64,000 nucleotides of DNA from Flavobacterium sediminis (GTDB lineage: Bacteria; Bacteroidota; Bacteroidia; Flavobacteriales; Flavobacteriaceae): the NCBI RefSeq assembly GCF_003148385.1, contig NZ_CP029463.1, positions 2,170,001-2,234,000 on the forward strand. Reading direction: 5' to 3'. The notes beneath the pieces were generated by a model. That model did no database searches. It had not been told where the DNA came from and saw only the letters and a list, made by a program, of their open reading frames with translations. The translations under genes and the position numbers were made by a program. Numbering within the stretch: the first letter of the stretch is position 1; each line of letters starts with the position of its first letter. Shown here in pieces: positions 9,535-18,600 of this stretch.

Positions 9535-10200
9535 ATGTTTACAAAAGTATTGATAGCAGAAGATTTTGACACGACTAATGTAGCGGTTACGCAACTTTTA
9601 AAAGAATTAGAGGTTGAGCAGGTTGATTTTGCTAAATATTGTGATGATGCCTTGTTAAAGATCAAAAGAGCACTTTTAGACGGGGATCCTTATCAATTAT
9701 TGATCTCTGATCTGTGTTTTAAAGAAGATTTCAGAGCTGTAACCTTAAAGTCGGGCGAAGCATTGATAGAAAAAGCAAAAGAAGTGCAGCCGGAATTAAA
9801 AACGATAGTGTATTCTATGGAAGATAAGTCTTTCAAGATAAAATCGCTTTTTGACAATTTTGAGGTGGACGGTTATGTGGTTAAAGACCGCAAAAGTATT
9901 CCGGAACTCAAGGAAGCCATTTTGAAAGCTGAAAAAGGAGAGCGGTATGTTTCTCCGGATCATGCTTCAGCTTTGCAGGATAAAACCGTGAGTGAAATAG
10001 ACAGTTATGATTTACAGATCATAAGACATTTAGCCTCCGGAATTACTCAGGATGAAATAGAACTAACGTTTAAGGAGAAAGGAATCACTCCTAACAGTAA
10101 AAGCACCATAGAAAAGCGGATCAACAGGCTGAGAACGTATTTCAGAGCCAACAATAATGTGCATTTAATTGCTATTGCAAAAGATATGGGCGTGATCTGA
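9535..10200 (+). CDS. Two-component response regulator with C-terminal HTH
   Basis: This 221-residue protein begins with a receiver domain: acidic E10-D11 in I-A-E-D-F-D, phospho-acceptor D59 in L-I-S-D-L, and the conserved lysine in Y-V-V-K-D. Residues about 155-221 form a helix-turn-helix region (L-A-S-G-I-T-Q-D-E-I and S-T-I-E-K-R-I-N-R-L) resembling the LuxR/NarL-like output of Bacteroidota regulators. It follows the kinase by six bases, so the pair is co-transcribed and is the likely cognate partner. Target genes cannot be read from the window. Confidence 0.88.
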   Translation: MFTKVLIAEDFDTTNVAVTQLLKELEVEQVDFAKYCDDALLKIKRALLDGDPYQLLISDLCFKEDFRAVTLKSGEALIEKAKEVQPELKTIVYSMEDKSFKIKSLFDNFEVDGYVVKDRKSIPELKEAILKAEKGERYVSPDHASALQDKTVSEIDSYDLQIIRHLASGITQDEIELTFKEKGITPNSKSTIEKRINRLRTYFRANNNVHLIAIAKDMGVI

Positions 10201-10244
10201 AATATTCCGCCTTTATTGTGTATCACAATTTTCAAGATAATTTT

Positions 10245-10333
10245 TTTGCTACAACAGTTGTGGCATTTTTTTTAAAAATTAACTTTTGCTACAGCTATTG
10301 CAGCACTTTTTTCAGAAAATATATTTTGCTACA
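10245..10333 (+). terminator. Tandem hairpins with T-tracts: three TTTTGCTACA repeats at ~40-nt spacing
   Basis: TTTTGCTACA occurs at 10245, 10284 and 10324. The first two continue into self-complementary stems (GCTACAAC/GTTGTGGC and GCTACA/TGCAGC) followed by runs of six or more T, so both look like intrinsic terminators for the response-regulator transcript. The third lacks the second half of the stem. A further short stem (TTTACGG/CCGTAAG) lies near 10395-10412, before the next gene. Confidence 0.55.
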
Positions 10334-10465
10334 AAAATTCAAAAGAACAATAATCACCTTTTAATTTATTTTCTTCAAAATTAAAAAATAGTCTTTACGG
10401 AAAGCCGTAAGGAAAACTATGGTATTGGTTTTATGTTTGGGGTGTTTAACCTTAAATAATAAAAA

Positions 10466-11074
10466 ATGATTAATGATATTAAAAAGTTCTTAAATGAGGA
10501 ACAAAACCCAAAGGTTGTAGAAAAATTAATGCACAAGGTGAAAGGATTGCTTACTGCAGGGGAAGAAGTCGAATATATTGCAGTACAGAATAAACCCATT
10601 GTTAATTTATCTCCTGATTGTATTACATTGACAAATAAAAGAGTGATTTTTTGCCGACCTAGTAATTTAGGTCTGTCTATGAATTTTCAAGACTATTTAT
10701 GGAAAGAAATAGCAGACTGTCATATGAAAGAAGCTATTCTGGGAGCTGTTTTTTCAGTAAAAACAATTAAGGGACAATTAAATACTTTAGATTATTTACC
10801 TAAAGTTCAGGCAAGAAAATTATACCAGTTTGCACAGGAAAAAGAAGAAGAGATGGCGGAATATAGAAGGCAAAGAGATTTAGAAGACAAAAGAGCCGCT
10901 GCAGGAGGTGGTATTGTAGTGAACGCTAATACAGCAACAAATGCAGCTAATGAGAAAGATAAAGAAGAAGATCCTCTTATCGTTTTACAAAAGTTAAAAG
11001 GATTATTAGAAAATGAGATCATTTCTAAAGAAGATTTTGAATCAAAAAAAGAACAAATATTATCAAGAATGTAA
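10466..11074 (+). CDS. PH-like and SHOCT domain protein
   Basis: This 202-residue soluble protein has an N-terminal region (about 25-125) with T-L-T-N-K-R-V-I-F-C and W-K-E-I-A-D, a pattern typical of bacterial PH-like (bPH) domains. An alanine-rich, charged linker leads to the last ~30 residues, L-Q-K-L-K-G-L-L-E-N-E-I-I-S-K-E-D-F-E, a clear SHOCT motif (short helical C-terminal domain). Such proteins may act at membranes or in oligomer assembly; the precise function is unknown. It opens a run of six same-strand genes with short gaps and lies 4 bp before the TM2 gene. Confidence 0.78.
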   Translation: MINDIKKFLNEEQNPKVVEKLMHKVKGLLTAGEEVEYIAVQNKPIVNLSPDCITLTNKRVIFCRPSNLGLSMNFQDYLWKEIADCHMKEAILGAVFSVKTIKGQLNTLDYLPKVQARKLYQFAQEKEEEMAEYRRQRDLEDKRAAAGGGIVVNANTATNAANEKDKEEDPLIVLQKLKGLLENEIISKEDFESKKEQILSRM

Positions 11075-11078
11075 AATT

Positions 11079-11291
11079 ATGAAAAGTAAATTAACAACTG
11101 TTTTACTGGCGTTTTTCTTAGGAGGAGTCGGAATACATAGATTTTATTTAGGGCAGACTTTTGTTGGGATATTGTATTTGTTGTTTTGCTGGACATTTAT
11201 TCCAACAATAATTGCTCTTTTTGATTTTATAGCTTTTTTATTTATGTCAGAAGAGCGATTTAATTTTAAATATAATAAGGCTGCTTTTTAG
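11079..11291 (+). CDS. TM2 domain protein
   Basis: I chose the ATG at 11079, giving 70 residues, because the upstream in-frame start at 11013 would overlap the preceding gene by 60 bp. The sequence is a complete TM2 domain: two hydrophobic helices joined by a short turn, with the signature G-G-V-G-I-H-R-F-Y-L-G and the later I-I-A-L-F-D-F-I. Proteins of this family are small inner-membrane proteins of unknown role that often sit beside SHOCT proteins, as here. Confidence 0.85.
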   Translation: MKSKLTTVLLAFFLGGVGIHRFYLGQTFVGILYLLFCWTFIPTIIALFDFIAFLFMSEERFNFKYNKAAF

Positions 11292-11315
11292 TTTAATCAA
11301 TTAAAAGATAAAAAA

Positions 11316-12371
11316 ATGGAACTACAAGTACAATTTAAAGCTTTAGCAGATAAGATCAATCAGCTCAAAGATAAAATAGAAACAGAAGAATCTACCAAGC
11401 ATGCTTTTGTGCTTCCTTTTATTAATAGTTTAGGTTATGACACATTTAATCCGACAGAGGTGGTACCTGAGTTTACAGCTGATATAGGTTTAAAGAAAGG
11501 AGAGAAAGTAGATTATGCTATTTTTCAGGAAGGAGAACCTATTTTAATCATAGAGTGTAAAAACTGGCGGGAAGATTTATCAATTCATAATTCGCAATTG
11601 TTGCGTTATTTTCATGTAACAAAAGCCCGATTTGCTTTGTTGACCAATGGAATTCAGTATCAATTCTTTACCGATCTGGAAGAAAAAAATAAAATGGATG
11701 AAAAACCATTTCTCGAGTTTGAGATCACTAGTCTGAAAGAAAATACTATCCATGAAATTGCAAAATTTCATAAATCTAATTTTGATGTCAATAAGATTGT
11801 TAATAATGCCAGTTCATTGAAGTACACAAAAGAGATTAAAAAATTAATCAATGATGAATTACAAAATCCTTCAACTGAGTTTATTCGTTTGTTTGCCGGT
11901 AAAGTATATTCCGGAAGATTGACTGAAAAAGTAATGGATGAGTTTAAAGAATTGGTTTTAAAAGGTTTTAATCAATTTATTAACGAAAGAATCAATGATC
12001 GCTTAAATGCCGCTTTAAATAAAGAAGCGGAAAAGCAGGTTGGCGATCAGGTAGAGGAAATAGAAGAAAGTAAAATAAATACAACAGAAGAAGAATTGGA
12101 AGGCTTTCGTATTGTAGTAGCCATTTTAAGAAGAAAATTAGAAGTGCATCGAATTGTACATCGTGATACGCAATCTTATTTCGGAATTTTATTGGATGAT
12201 AATAACCGAAAACCACTTTGCCGATTGCATTTTAACGGTGTTAAGAAGTACATCGGATTGTTTGATGATGCTAAAAATGAAACCCGACATGCATTAGAAA
12301 GCCTTGAGGATATTTATCAGTATGAGGATGAGTTGTTAGAAACAGCATGGAGATATAATAGTGAAGAATAA
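11316..12371 (+). CDS. PD-(D/E)XK nuclease-like protein related to type I restriction HsdR N terminus
   Basis: The 351-residue protein carries the catalytic pattern of the HSDR_N_2 type: K-V-D66-Y-A-I-F, thirteen residues, then I-I-E80-C-K82. The N-terminal half (about 1-170) matches the small restriction-enzyme-like proteins found widely without a methylase or specificity gene. The C-terminal part (about 250-345) has R-R-K-L-E-V-H-R-I and K-P-L-C-R-L-H-F, seen in the same stand-alone family. There is no helicase. It could be a DNA nuclease in repair or defence. The start is supported by the purine-rich leader just before the ATG at 11316. Confidence 0.8.
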   Translation: MELQVQFKALADKINQLKDKIETEESTKHAFVLPFINSLGYDTFNPTEVVPEFTADIGLKKGEKVDYAIFQEGEPILIIECKNWREDLSIHNSQLLRYFHVTKARFALLTNGIQYQFFTDLEEKNKMDEKPFLEFEITSLKENTIHEIAKFHKSNFDVNKIVNNASSLKYTKEIKKLINDELQNPSTEFIRLFAGKVYSGRLTEKVMDEFKELVLKGFNQFINERINDRLNAALNKEAEKQVGDQVEEIEESKINTTEEELEGFRIVVAILRRKLEVHRIVHRDTQSYFGILLDDNNRKPLCRLHFNGVKKYIGLFDDAKNETRHALESLEDIYQYEDELLETAWRYNSEE

Positions 12372-12384
12372 AATCAGAAAAAAA

Positions 12385-12714
12385 ATGGAATTAGAATTTT
12401 ACGAATACCAGACAGGTACTTTTAATGATGTGAAAGAATCATTAATAAGAAGTATTGCTCAGTATCTTAGACATTACAATAAAGTAAAAGTAGGAATCAC
12501 ATCTAATCCTTTGAATCGCTTTTCCCAACATAGTAATAGTGGAAAAGGGTGGAAGAAGATGATAGTGAAGTACGAAACATCATCGGTTAGTTATATAAAT
12601 GAAATGGAAAAGCTACTGATAGATAATTTCTCAGATTTATTACAAAATGAAATTGGCGGAGGCGGCGGTCCAAACGGAAAACCTCCTTATTATTTATATT
12701 TGTTATTGAAATAA
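12385..12714 (+). CDS. GIY-YIG-like small protein
   Basis: I placed the start at ATG 12385 (109 residues) rather than at the in-frame GTG 12361, which would overlap the preceding gene. The core K-V-K-V-G-I-T-S-N-P-L-N-R-F-S-Q-H resembles the second half of a GIY-YIG nuclease motif (Y/V-x-G-x-T followed by N-P-x-x-R-x-x-x-H), and a helix with a conserved E follows (N-E-M-E-K-L-L-I). A glycine-rich stretch is near the end. It may be an active endonuclease or a degenerate relative; the first GIY strand is not obvious. Confidence 0.6.
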   Translation: MELEFYEYQTGTFNDVKESLIRSIAQYLRHYNKVKVGITSNPLNRFSQHSNSGKGWKKMIVKYETSSVSYINEMEKLLIDNFSDLLQNEIGGGGGPNGKPPYYLYLLLK

Positions 12715-12728
12715 AATTTTAAAGAATC

Positions 12729-13145
12729 ATGATAAAAAAACTACTATTACCTATTATTATTTTTAATCTGTTGTCCTGTAAAGATACAGATACACCTCCA
12801 CCACCAAGTCCGCAATCTTTTTATTTAGAGTTAGATACCATAACGCCGGAAGATCGGAAAGAGATCACGGAAAAAGAAAAAAAAACCTATCACGTCGATA
12901 AAAAGTACCGCTACGAGTATCGCACCGGAATTAGCGGACATTATGAGTACAATTACGATATCATCGGTTACGATAAAGACAGTAATAAAGTAAGAGGAAA
13001 CATCAATATACGAGGAAAATACGGAGCAGGTATGGTAGAAGACAAAGACGGGCATGAAAAAGACCTGTATGTTCATTGGGTTGAGAACGAAAAACTTGCC
13101 GGAAAAGATATAGACGGCAATGAATATGAATTTGTAGTAGAGTAG
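12729..13145 (+). CDS. Small lipoprotein of unknown function
   Basis: This 138-residue protein has a lipoprotein signal (I-I-I-F-N-L-L-S-C) followed by a proline-rich linker (P-P-P-P-S-P). The mature part is highly charged and rich in tyrosine and acidic residues, with alternating patterns such as Y-R-Y-E-Y-R-T-G and Y-E-Y-N-Y-D-I-I-G-Y that suggest beta strands. No enzymatic motif was seen. It is 14 bp after the GIY-YIG gene, and its stop codon almost touches the nuclease gene that follows (TAGTGATG), so translation may be coupled. Confidence 0.72.
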   Translation: MIKKLLLPIIIFNLLSCKDTDTPPPPSPQSFYLELDTITPEDRKEITEKEKKTYHVDKKYRYEYRTGISGHYEYNYDIIGYDKDSNKVRGNINIRGKYGAGMVEDKDGHEKDLYVHWVENEKLAGKDIDGNEYEFVVE

Positions 13146-13147
13146 TG

Positions 13148-13945
13148 ATGAGAATTTGGTTTACTTTTTTGTTTTCTTTTTATGTCGTAATTGCGTTTTC
13201 GCAAGTAAAGATATGTTCATGGAACATTGAAAACTTTGGCTCCTCAAAATCAGATTCCGCCATTCAATTTATGGCTGAGGTATTAAAAGATTTTGATGTT
13301 GTGGCTCTACAGGAAGTTGTTGTTAACGGATCTGGAGCAAGAGCTGTCGCTCAATTAGCCGATAACCTTAATAGAAAAGGAGCAAAGTGGGATTATGTAG
13401 TCAGTGAAGCAACACAAGGAAGTGCTTATAAATCGGAACGCTATGCTTTTTTATGGAAGCCTTCTAAAGTAACCAAACTGGGAGAACCATGGCTGGATCA
13501 GAATTTTGTAGAAGAGATTCAACGGGAGCCCTTTTTTTGCACCTTTCAATTTGGGGAAAAAGAATTTACCTTAGTTAATTTCCATGCTAAAACTAAAAGG
13601 CAACAGCCCGAAACTGAAATCAAATATTTTAAGTTTTTTCCGGATTTGTACCCCAATTTAAATCTTATCTTTCTTGGAGATTTCAATTGTCCGCAAAAAC
13701 ACACCGTTTTTAATCCGCTTAAAAAAATGGGGTACGAGTCCACTTTCCGGAATCAAAAAACATCACTCCGTCAAAAATGTATTGATGATGACTGTTTAGC
13801 TTCTGAATATGATAATGTTTTTTATAACAAAAATCGTTTCTCTGTAATAGGCTCAGGAGTTGTTTTGTTTTATAAACAATTTCGTTTTTTTTCTAAATCA
13901 AGAGAAATTTCTGACCATATTCCTGTTTGGGTACAAATAATTTAA
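13148..13945 (+). CDS. Exported endonuclease/exonuclease/phosphatase (EEP) family protein
   Basis: I chose ATG 13148 over the GTG at 13145. The protein (265 residues) starts with a signal peptide ending near A-F-S-Q. The EEP signature follows: C-S-W-N-I-E-N-F-G, A-L-Q-E-V-V with the metal-binding Glu, V-N-F-H-A, G-D-F-N-C and the C-terminal S-D-H-I-P-V-W. All catalytic elements are present, so a periplasmic or secreted DNase-like phosphodiesterase is likely. It is the last gene of the run that starts at 10466. Confidence 0.85.
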   Translation: MRIWFTFLFSFYVVIAFSQVKICSWNIENFGSSKSDSAIQFMAEVLKDFDVVALQEVVVNGSGARAVAQLADNLNRKGAKWDYVVSEATQGSAYKSERYAFLWKPSKVTKLGEPWLDQNFVEEIQREPFFCTFQFGEKEFTLVNFHAKTKRQQPETEIKYFKFFPDLYPNLNLIFLGDFNCPQKHTVFNPLKKMGYESTFRNQKTSLRQKCIDDDCLASEYDNVFYNKNRFSVIGSGVVLFYKQFRFFSKSREISDHIPVWVQII

Positions 13946-13985
13946 CTTTTTCTTAAAAGATAAGAATAATTTAACAGAACAAAAA

Positions 13986-14017
13986 TTTGGTGATTACAAT
14001 AGGTCTAAATATTTTTG
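13986..14017 (+). promoter_or_regulatory. Bacteroidota-type promoter upstream of the RHS locus
   Basis: TTTG at 13986-13989 is followed after 20 bp by TATTTTTG at 14010-14017, matching the Bacteroidota consensus TTTG-N19/20-TAnnTTTG. Transcription would start near 14024, about 730 nt before the first RHS-locus start codon, giving an unusually long leader. A second, weaker candidate is TTTG near 14610 with TATAATTT 20 bp further on. Confidence 0.5.
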
Positions 14018-14754
14018 TTAAAATTTTTTTTAACAATTTTTGCTTTGCTAAAAAATAAAAAGTAAATGTTAACGTTTGTTAATTTATAGCCTGATATCTT
14101 AAAAACTATTCAAAGTGTAATTGAATAAGGTCATCAGGAAATAGTAAAGTATTGAAATAGTTTAAAAAATAATGTTTTTGTTAATAAGATAGAGTGCTGC
14201 TAAAAACTTATCTGCTAACTAACCATTTTTTAATCTTTTCTAGTAAAAGAAGAAAAGGAATGAAAATACTTGAAAAATAGTATTGGATTTTCTATTGTGT
14301 AAAAGATTAAAAAGAGGTAGGAACCGAAATTTATTCAGAAAGATCAATCCCCCTGATTTTTCTATTGTTAGTTTTTTCAATATGAATAGTTTGAAAAAAC
14401 GTAAGATTTGTTTTTTAATAGATTCTCTTTATCGGAAAAAACAAGAGCAGACTGTACTGTTGAAATTGTTTTTACATAAGAAGATGGAGGTTTATTAAAA
14501 GAAAATTCACATCACTTTCTTATTAAAAAAGGCAAAAATGAATAATAGTTGCCTTTTAGCTAATGACAGAGCTTTAAAGTTTAGGGCGCTATCTTTTAAG
14601 TTATTATTGTTTGTCGCAAACAAAATTTCAAAGTATAATTTTTTAAGACTTAATGCGGATTCTCAGACTAAAATCGGAGAAGATACATTAGTCTGTAGTA
14701 ATAAAGAAAAGAGAAATATTCCAATATTAAAGATACTTATACAGAAATACTATT
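14018..14754 (+). other. Long untranslated leader or spacer before the RHS locus
   Basis: This ~740-bp AT-rich stretch contains two short open frames (14283-14498, 14538-14768) whose translations are lysine- and leucine-rich with no recognisable domain; the second overlaps the next gene. I treat it as a long 5' leader or spacer. It could hide a regulatory RNA, but I found no named riboswitch fold. Confidence 0.45.
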
Positions 14755-15642
14755 ATGAAGCAGATTAGAACCAGTAAGTTTTCTAAGTTAATAGCCTATT
14801 ATTTAGCTATTATGATGTTTTTACAAGTTACCCAGCCTGTAAGAATGTATGCATTGACCAGTGGTCCGACACAGCCGGAATTCAATGCTTTTACACCTAT
14901 AGGTACATCCGATATGGTGGATTTAGCTAGCGGGGATTTTAACTATAACATTCCGATAATGGATGTAGGTGGCTATCCTATTAACCTGGCTTATAACTCC
15001 GGTGTAAGTATGGATCAGGAAGCTTCATGGGTAGGCTTAGGATGGAATCTTAATATAGGACAGATCAATAGAGATGTAAGAGGACTTCCGGATGATTTTA
15101 AAGGGGATCTGATGACTTATGAGAATAACATGAGAGATAATCTTACAGTTGGGTCTTCTTTCTATATTAACCCTCAAATAATAGGGTCATTAGATAACAT
15201 ACCGATAAGTTTAGGAGGAGGGTTAAACATGCAGTTTAATAATTACAAAGGATATTCAGCAGTTCCTTCGTATGGGCTATCCTTTAGATTGTCTGATCAG
15301 GTTTCTGTCGGAATGCAATTATCGAGTTCGAATGAGTCAGGAGCGACATTGACTCCTAATGTCTCTCTAAGTTATTTTTCAAAAGAGACAGGTGATCTGT
15401 CAAATTCTTTTGGTTTTAGTTTATCACCATCTATTTCATATAACTCCAGAGAAGGATTGTCATCATTTAACATTAATTCCGGAATAACTTATAAAAATGA
15501 TTTCGGAAAAAAAGATAAAAGTATAGGAGGATCGATTTCTTTTCTAAATAACACTTTCACTCCTTCAAAGAGAGTAGGATTAAAAAATAACGGGGCTACA
15601 TTTTCATATTCCGGAGGTGTGGATATTTGGGGTTTCATTTAG
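14755..15642 (+). pseudogene. Exported RHS-locus protein, N-terminal part (frameshifted from next ORF)
   Basis: The 295 residues begin with a signal peptide (Y-Y-L-A-I-M-M-F-L-Q-V) followed by F-T-P-I-G-T-S-D-M-V-D-L-A-S-G-D-F and W-V-G-L-G-W-N-L-N-I-G, the usual opening of bacteroidotal RHS/SpvB-like shell proteins. Repetitive beta strands follow. The frame stops at TAG 15640-15642 directly after V-D-I-W-G-F. The next frame continues the same protein as G-F-H-L-E-G-S-F, so the gene is one base short in the run TGGGG at about 15629-15633. Adding one G would give one ~1830-residue protein. It may be a sequencing error, a true inactivation or phase variation at the G run. Confidence 0.7.
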
Positions 15643-18600
15643 AAGGAAGTTTTGCAGGTTATGGATCACTTCAAACTTTAATTCAAAAAACAAAATCGGA
15701 AAAAGCTTTTGGTTATGAAAATACTCATTTCTCAGGAGAGAATGATATTATGGATTTTAATAGAGAAAAGGAACAATCTTTAATGTCTAAAAACACATTA
15801 GTATTGCCGGTAACTAATTATACGTATGATATTTACAGTATTCAAGGGCAGGGTGTAGGAGGAACTTTCAGACCTTTCAGAGGACAAATCGGATATGTAC
15901 ATGAACCCAAAGTAAGCGATATTTCTGCAAGTATGAGTATGGGAGCAGAATATGAGGGAGGTGCCGGAGGGCATATCGGCGGAAATATCAAACGGTCTTA
16001 TTCTAATTCTATGACCAGAGGGTGGAACACCACAGTAGTGCCTTTTTTCAAAGAAAAGATTTCAAATAATGATATTTCATACGAGACTGTTTATTTGAAA
16101 AATATAGGAGAGAATAGAATAGACCAAGAATATCAATCCCTTTTTGATACAAAAATAGGTGCTGCTGCAGCTATTACACTACAATTAGACGGTAATAAGC
16201 AGGCAACTAATAAATATTTAGTGAAAGCACCTTCATTGTCTTATGGAAACAGTTCTCCATTTAGTTCGACTCTTACATTCAATTCACAATTAAAAAGAAA
16301 TAAAAGAGAAGACAGGAATCAAGTAATACAAAAGTTTACTAAAAAAGAAGTTGAAGATTTCGGAATGAATTCTTTTATAAAAAGTAATGTACATGCAAAA
16401 CCTCATCATACAGCAGGTTATGTTATAACAGATGAAAAAGGGAATCGACATATTTTTGGTGAAACAGCTTATAATGAAAGTAAAAAAGAGGTAACATTCG
16501 CTGTAAATACCGTTTCAGACCCGGATAATGACGGTATTGTATTGTATAGCCCGGGTTCTGATAATTCCCCAAACAATCATAGAGGGATAGATCATTACTT
16601 TAATAGGATAACAACACCGGAATATGCTCACACATATTTACTTTCATCTGTTTTGTCCGGTGACTATGAAGATTTAAGTGCTGACGGACCAACTGATGAT
16701 GACTTAGGGACATATACAAAAATAATATATAGTAGCCCATACAATTATAACTGGAGAATTCCTTATAAGAAAAATTCAGCTTCGTTTAATGAAGGGTTCA
16801 AATCCGATCCGAAAGATCAGAAAGCAAGTTATATTTACGGAGAGAAAGAGATAAAATATGCGACAAAAATAATTTCAAAAACTCATGTTGCTTTTATAGA
16901 CTTAGAGGACAGGAAAGATGGCAGAGGAACATTAGGAGAGAATGGAGGAAACGGGAGTAAGTATATGAAAAAAATAACAAGTATCAGGTTGTATTCTAAA
17001 TCTCAGCTTCAGAATGAACAAGACCCGGGCATAAATAACGCAAGTGTAAGACCAATAAAAGCAGCTCATTTTGTTTATGATTATAGTCTATGTCAAGGTA
17101 TAGATAATAATTCAGGAGTAATATCGAGTTCAACAAGTGAAATTAATAATCAGGGAGGAAAATTAACTTTAAAGAAAGTATATTTTACTTATGGTAATTC
17201 CAATATGGGGAAATATACACCTTATATATTTAACTATGAAGGTTTAAACCCAAATTATAATCCGAAGGCTTATGATATATGGGGGAATTATAAACCTTTG
17301 TTAGATGCATCCTCTGGTTTAACAGCACAGGAATTTCCTTATGTAGAGCAAGGAGATCAACAACAACAGAATGAATATTCAAGTGCTTGGTCATTAACAT
17401 CAATAGAGCTTCCTTCAGGAGGTAAAATAAAATTGACTTATGAGAGTGATGACTATCAGTTTGTTCAGGATAAAAGGGCTCTACAAATGTTTAAAGTGGA
17501 AGGGGTTTGTACAGCTGCTGCAAAAGATAATTTTTCAGCTAGTTCAATAACAAATGAACTTTACGGAACAAATGGTGAAGCCAAGTATGTAGTGGTTAAA
17601 GTAAATGATGAAGATGTGCAACTGCCTGACAGTACTATTTTAGAAAAATACATAGGTGAGTTAGAAGGAAAGCCAATATATTTTAATTTCTTCATGAAGA
17701 TAAAGAAAAGTGGAACTGTAAAAGATTTTGTTACCGGATATTTTGAGATGGATCAGGAGGCAGTTGTTCGATCAGTGTCAGCCGATACCTATTTATTGGT
17801 GCCTATGAAGCATTTGAACAAAGAAGGGAAAGATTCACAAAGTAGTTTGGTTAATCCCATTTCGTTAGCAGGATGGTTTTTTGGACGTAAATATCTTCAG
17901 GACTATATATATACCAATAATCCATCCGATTTAAGCCCTACAAATATTTTTAGTATCGGACAGAGTTTGATTAATAATTTAGGGGCAATGGTTGAAATCT
18001 TTAGAGGACCAAATGGGAGACTCAGAGACCTGAATTGTGCACAAAATTTTGAACCGGTTAAATCTTGGGTACGTTTACAAGAACCTTCAGGAACAAAATT
18101 TGGAGGAGGCTCCCGAATCAAAACAGTTGAAATGTTTGATGGGTGGAATGATATGGTAGGTGTAGATGAAAATGACCCTAATATTGATATACAGCGTTAT
18201 TTAAAAAAATATGGGCAAGAATATGATTATAATTTAGATGATGGTAGTTCTTCCGGCGTGGCAACTTATGAACCTAATATTTGTAAAGAAAATCCGCTAA
18301 TACAGCCATTTTACCATAAGCCTGAAAAAATGTCTGCGCAAGCCTATGAAGAAAAACCATTCGGTGAATCTTTTTATCCTACACCTACTGTTACGTATAA
18401 GAAAGTAAGAGTCAAAAATGTCACGGCATCAGATGATGATGATACAACAGAAGTCCGTAATACTAAAACCGGAGAAGTAGTGACTACTTTTTATACGAGT
18501 TATGATTTTCCTACGAGATCTAGTTTTACAACCTTAGATAATCCTTTAACTAAATATTATCGATCCAATGAAAATGATATGATTAAGAACATAGTTAAAG

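Noticed and set aside
14283..14498. 71-codon open frame in the spacer before the RHS locus
   Set aside because: Low-complexity Lys/Leu/Phe-rich translation with no domain or convincing start context; likely chance in AT-rich DNA.
14538..14768. 76-codon open frame just before the RHS locus
   Set aside because: Overlaps the start of the next gene in another frame and has no protein-like motif.
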